Below, in pieces: positions 34,131-38,417 of a stretch of 38,417 bases of DNA. Below the pieces are notes generated by a model. That model did no database searches and had not been told where the DNA came from. It saw nothing but the letters and a program-made list of their open reading frames with translations. The position numbers were made by a program, and so were the translations under genes. How positions within the stretch are numbered: position 1 is the first letter of the stretch; every line of letters begins with the position of its first letter. This DNA comes from Fragilariopsis cylindrus CCMP1102 (taxonomy: Eukaryota; Bacillariophyta; Bacillariophyceae; Bacillariales; Bacillariaceae). The stretch lies in contig FMBT01000605.1 in the NCBI GenBank assembly GCA_900095095.1, positions 1 to 38,417 of the forward strand, read 5' to 3'.

Positions 34131-35416
34131 TCATGGTTTATTAGCAAATACGTCTAACATTTGATGTGGTAATGGTTGACGTGATGTTGTTGTTGTTGCT
34201 GTTGCAGCAGCATCAGTAGTAGCAGTGGTAGCAGATAGTAGCAGTAGTAGCAGCATTATTTAATAATACATCAATATCTTGTATTAACCATTGTTTTGGT
34301 ACCGGTCCAATTAATGCTGTATCGACTGTACCATCTGCTTCCAGTAAAACTAAATGTGGTATGGCATCCACACCTAGTTTTTCATTAATGGCCAACTTTT
34401 TGGATCATCTGCATTGACCATCACAAAATTAACTTGATCTTTATATAATTCTTCTACTTGATACAATGTTGGTGCCGAATAACGACAATTTTCACACCTA
34501 TAAATAAGTAGAAGTAGAAGTACATAGAAATAGAATAGAAATAACAGTATTATTGGATGAGCGAGTGAATGTTGTCCGGGTCGAAGGTAAGTAAACAAAA
34601 AAGTTGAAAAAAAACGGGGACTGACTGTCGTTTTGTCTTTCTCATTTTCGCAAGCATGCAAACAAACAAAACAAAAAACAACAGCACTACAACTACATTG
34701 TATGCCGCGAAATTGAAATTGAACGTAATACAAACGTACCATGGTGCCCAAAAATCAATCACCGTTGGTTTATTATTTCTACCAATATTATGTATCGACG
34801 AGGAAGATTTTTCCATAGTAAATAATAATTGGATGGGTGTTACGGATGTGTCCATTGATAACTATAATTACTTAGTGCTAATATAACGGATAATATTGCA
34901 ACAGTCATATTACGTTTTCTTCTTTGTTGAATTAAGACATTATCATCAATAACAGCAACAGCAGTGGCTGTATTCGATGACGCTAAGGATACAAAAGCCG
35001 ATGATTCTACTTTTTCTACTTCTTCTTTTGTTGTGGATGGTTTTCGAAGTGGCGTAACTTCCCAAATGATGATGATGAGATGCTGCCTCTTGTGATGGTT
35101 TTCGAAGTGACATAACTTCACCAAATTGTGCCGTCGTTGTTGTTGTTGTTTCTGATGATGGTTTTCGAAGTGGCATTACTTCCCCAAATTGAGCGGTCGT
35201 CGTCGCTGTCGTTGAAATCGAAGAGTCCGCAGAATCCGAGTTATCGTCTGTCACGGTAGAAGTTGTTGATGCTATTTTCGCTTCCGTGAAAAAAGGCTTC
35301 GGGTTTTCGTTGCTGTTGTCGTCATTGTCATTATTGGAATATAAAATTATATCACTAACTGTCATTGTCGTTGAGCTTGTCTGTCGCATTCTTCTTCTTC
35401 TTCTTCTTCTCGCCGT

Positions 35417-35449
<33 letters not shown>

Positions 35450-35566
35450 CGTCGTAGGACTATTATATCTTCCGACGTTGAAAGATTCAACCTCGAGCAG
35501 GACAACATTACTACTGCTTCCCAACACGACTATCAGCAATATCAATGCTTGCGTTATAGAGACCAT
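34131..35566 (-). CDS. HCF164: HCF164-type thylakoid thioredoxin-like protein
   Basis: Exons 35566-34740 and 34497-34131 with a 242-base intron (donor gtacgt, acceptor tatag). HCF164 carries reducing power across the thylakoid membrane and is needed for cytochrome b6f assembly in plants. Seen here: a signal peptide (about residues 1-25) followed by VESFNV, like the F-type cleavage motif of secondary-plastid targeting; a Thr/Arg-rich transit region; three repeats of the type QFGEVMPLRKPS; a membrane helix (MTVAILSVILALSNY); then a thioredoxin fold with PTVIDFWAPWCENC, where the WCENC site is completed across the intron, VNFVMVNADDPK, and the cis-proline loop GVDAIPHLVLLEADG. Frame changes occur near 35063 (a GGG run in the third repeat), about 34850, about 34390 (an A run) and about 34230. 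The C-terminus then reads SRQPLPHQMLDVFANKP. An upstream in-frame ATG exists at 35602. Confidence 0.8.
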
Positions 35567-36660
35567 TTTTTTCGGTATTATTGTAGTTGATGTCATCAGC
35601 ATTATTTGAATTTGTTTTATTTGTGGATGCGGTAAATAAAGTTCCTATAATTTAGTTTATTAATGTCTCTCTCTCTCTCTCTCTCTGTCTGTCTTCTTAC
35701 TATACTTGTGTTATTTGTTCTGTTCTGTTTGTGAATGAATACTATTGGTAGGAGTTAAGCTAAGCTAGGCTAATCTATTAGTACTGTGATACCGGGTACA
35801 GTAGAGTTTGTGCTGCCGATACTTTCTTGTTTTTTATTTTCAGTGTTCAAGAATCAGGATCAGAGATCTGATGATGTTGAATATGTGCTGTGGTTTTCTC
35901 TGTTACGTGTTGAGATTTTTGTGAATAGACGTTCGCACTTTTCTTTTGTAAAAAATGAGGCTTGCAATCTGTCTTATGTTCTTTTTATGTTCTTTTTTCT
36001 CCGGTCGTCTGAATTTAGTACTGTACTTAGTACTGTAGTTGGTGTTGCATGCATGCGGCGCACGTAGATGATTCTTTTGCTTTTCTTCACGTGTTGATGC
36101 CTTGTGATTAATCATGACGTGTCGAAGAATTAAGCAGCAGAGGGCAGGGGAGCGATTATAACAATACTACGGTATAGGGGTAGCTACTATACGTAAGACT
36201 ACATACATAGATACATACCGTGGAACGCGGTACAGTAATATTAATCCTCTAATAAATGAATGAATCACGAATAAATCGAGTCAGTCACGAATAAACTGAC
36301 AATTCTATTTTATGTAGTAAAAAAAACTACTAGTTCTTGTATGATCCGCTCAATATCTATCTATGCATCTATCTGTTTATGTGTTTAGAATTTTTACCAC
36401 TTCATTCATAAAACAACAGTATTGTTGTCATCATTTTAGTTTTAGTGCCACTATATTATTGCCGCTATGCTCCTGCTCCAGCTCTACTATTATCCCCGTG
36501 CTTCCGTCTGACCACATACTGTATTCATCAACTTTTCTACTAGTCATACATAATACCTACATTCATGCCACAAATAATTATATAGAACTACGAGTTTTTT
36601 AATTATCATTTTTTTTCTAAAGTTATCTTTTTGGTTTAGTTACTATCATACTGTGTTTGT
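35567..36660. other. Intergenic region between two minus-strand genes
   Basis: Contains a CT run at about 35668-35686, several gtac palindromes and AT-rich DNA. Short frames here show no domain. It probably includes the thioredoxin promoter and the 3' end of the Mpv17-like gene. Confidence 0.5.
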
Positions 36661-37743
36661 TTATTCTGTTGTTGTTGTTGTTGGTGTTGATTTTTTCGAT
36701 TCTTCCTCTTTTGTTGTTGCAGGTACAGGTACAGGTGGTGGATACCACATTGATAATAATGCTGTCCATACAATACTTGTTACTAAGACAACATTTAATT
36801 GATGTCGAATTGGTATAAATTGAAAATTTAATAATTGGATTGGTATCCAAAACATCCATTGTGCTTTTTGTGTATCCCATAATACTGCTTCCAACTTGGA
36901 ATATATTTGGGAAGGTGATAATCCATCCATTATACCCATTAGGAATGATACATTGAATTTGATATCCAGGACCAATATATAAATTGTTTCCATTATCGGT
37001 TTTGAATATTGGTATTGATAAACCAGTGAACTTTAATTTTTTGGTCATATATTCTAATAAATTAAAATGTCCATGACTTGCTGGTGCATGTATTGCAAAA
37101 ACCAAATAATACAGCTTTCCCTGTACGTATCCAATCCAAATTGGATACAATATCATCAATACTAGGATAAGCAGTAGTAGTGCTAATATAAGTACTATTA
37201 ATAGAAGCAGATGTCGTGGAAGTGGACGACGACGACGACGATGATGACAGTAATGTATTGTCACCGTCATCATTACTCACAATAATTTGTGGTATAATTT
37301 GTGCCACCAGATCACCGATTCCCCATAAAAATGCACCTGAAATCATTTTTGTTGTAATTGGTGATTTTGATAAATGTTTCATACCATTTTAAAAATGAAA
37401 AACTACCACTACCACTCTTTGAAGTTGTTGACGACGATGAACTTGATGATGCACTTGATGATGCACTTGATGAGGTTGAAGATCCGGTTACTCTACCACC
37501 TCCAACCGGTGCGGCTGTTGTTGTACTGAAACGTTTGATCTTGGTCAAAGACTGTTGTTGTGATTGTAATAGTTGGCGTATACGTGTCGGCATCAGCTTA
37601 TTATTGGATGATGTAACCACGGACGTAAAGAGAGAGGAGGATGGATTATTAGTCATGATCATTGTCATCTTCGTTCTCATAGTAGCCGCCGCCGTTGGTA
37701 CTGATGACGCGGATCGATGAACCAATCCAGTAAAAATCGACAT
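36661..37743 (-). CDS. Mpv17/PMP22-family membrane protein
   Basis: A small four-helix membrane protein family of mitochondria and peroxisomes. The N-terminus (MSIFTGLVHRSASSVP, Arg/Ser/Thr-rich, few acids) looks like a mitochondrial presequence, followed by a Ser-rich linker. Family signatures in order: WYE, then SKSPITTKMISGAFLWGIGD with LVAQ, DWIRTGKAVLFGF, HAPASHG in place of the usual GPxxH, KFNVSFLMG, and the C-terminal block WMFWIPIQLLNFQFIPIRHQ then TSIVWTALLSM. These lie in different frames. One A is missing in an AAA run near 37383, one extra T lies in a TTTTT run near 37103, and at least one change lies near 36965. The domain order and length are otherwise normal (about 360 codons including the presequence and acidic/Ser linkers), so the gene is probably intact in the organism. 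Confidence 0.75.
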
Positions 37744-38417
37744 AACAACTTTTTTCTTTCTACTTCTATTTTCTATTTTTTCTATCTTTTCTTTTTTTTC
37801 TTTTTTCTTTTTAGGTTTTATGTTTTATGTGATTCATCTATTATCGTCACTTCTTTGTCGTTGCTTGTGAAGGATAACGACAAAGCGATTGGAAGGAGGG
37901 CATCTTCGTACAATTTGCATTTGCATTTTACATTATCACGGTGCGTATGCATTTCATTTTGTTCTGTTTTATGTTACTTCTGTCGGAAGTACACAGTAAG
38001 AATAAGAACTTCCTTTCTTCGCTTTGCTTGATTTGAAGGAGCGAAGGAAAGCATTCCCGCATATACTATCGCGTGGACTGTGAACTGTGATTGACCGAAC
38101 GTTCATTCGTTCGCCCAGTCGTGTATAAAATTATAAAGCCTATTTCAGCTCTTCAAATAGCATCGCTCTGGCTTGAGAGCACCCCACTCGAGAAATCGAG
38201 CGTGCGCAGAAATAGAGATACTAAAAAAAAGATCTGATACATGATGATTGTATCATAACTGTTCTTGTGAGAAAGGCAATAACGTAAAGTGAAGGGTCAA
38301 GAAAATGCGAGAAAACAAAAGCGAAGGTGTGGTGTAGAGTAGAGTAGAGTAGAGTAGAGTAGAGTAGAGCAGCTCCTCCATGCATGACAATCAAGGCTAG
38401 AGGAGACTATACCACTG
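37744..38417. other. Region upstream of the Mpv17-like gene
   Basis: T-rich DNA just 5' of the gene, then unremarkable sequence to the window edge. No gene is supported. Confidence 0.5.
38336..38368. repeat. AGAGT pentanucleotide array
   Basis: Six to seven AGAGT units near the right edge of the window. Confidence 0.9.

Noticed and set aside
1-38417. tRNA, rRNA, CRISPR or long-terminal-repeat retrotransposon signals
   Set aside because: No B-box-like cloverleaf, rRNA core, spaced direct-repeat array or reverse transcriptase motif was recognised by eye; a covariance or profile search would be needed to exclude them fully.

Overview
The window looks like nuclear DNA of a diatom or a close secondary-plastid alga. 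It has GT-AG introns, long serine/threonine/asparagine/aspartate-rich inserts in otherwise conserved proteins, a plastid thioredoxin with a signal peptide ending in an F-type cleavage motif, a vanadium-haloperoxidase-family enzyme, and a Crypton-type tyrosine recombinase. Nothing prokaryotic was seen (no operons or Shine-Dalgarno sites), and no tRNA or rRNA was recognised. The species cannot be named from sequence alone; a pennate diatom is my guess.

Layout: 1-3.37 kb is repeat-rich non-coding DNA. 3368-7516 (+) is a single-exon 1382-aa protein with a ZZ-type zinc finger and a duplicated N-terminus. 8724-15869 (+) is a 14-exon P4-ATPase (phospholipid flippase, 1707 aa). 17152-17829 (+) is a small protein built of 62-aa repeats. 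17.8-20.0 kb is repetitive. 19982-23002 (-) is an intact 1006-aa Crypton-like recombinase flanked by GTATAC boxes and short tandem repeats. 24368-26372 (+) is a 3-exon vanadium-haloperoxidase-like gene. 27850-33384 (+) is one long composite gene: J-like, SH3-like, RING, J, SH3-like, RING-CH, KH and SAM-like segments. 34131-35566 (-) is an HCF164-type thylakoid thioredoxin. 36661-37743 (-) is an Mpv17/PMP22-family membrane protein.

The last three loci are broken by many one-base frame changes, and most of those I could localise fall in homopolymer runs. Genes to the left are open over long coding lengths. The pattern looks more like base-calling errors in a long-read assembly than gene death, but recent pseudogenisation is not excluded.

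The genes are not functionally linked; this is an ordinary mixed eukaryotic neighbourhood with one mobile element. The most interesting items are the composite two-E3-finger/J/KH protein, the Crypton with its boundary motifs and Cys-rich tail, and the abrupt change of codon use and splice-donor type inside the flippase gene.
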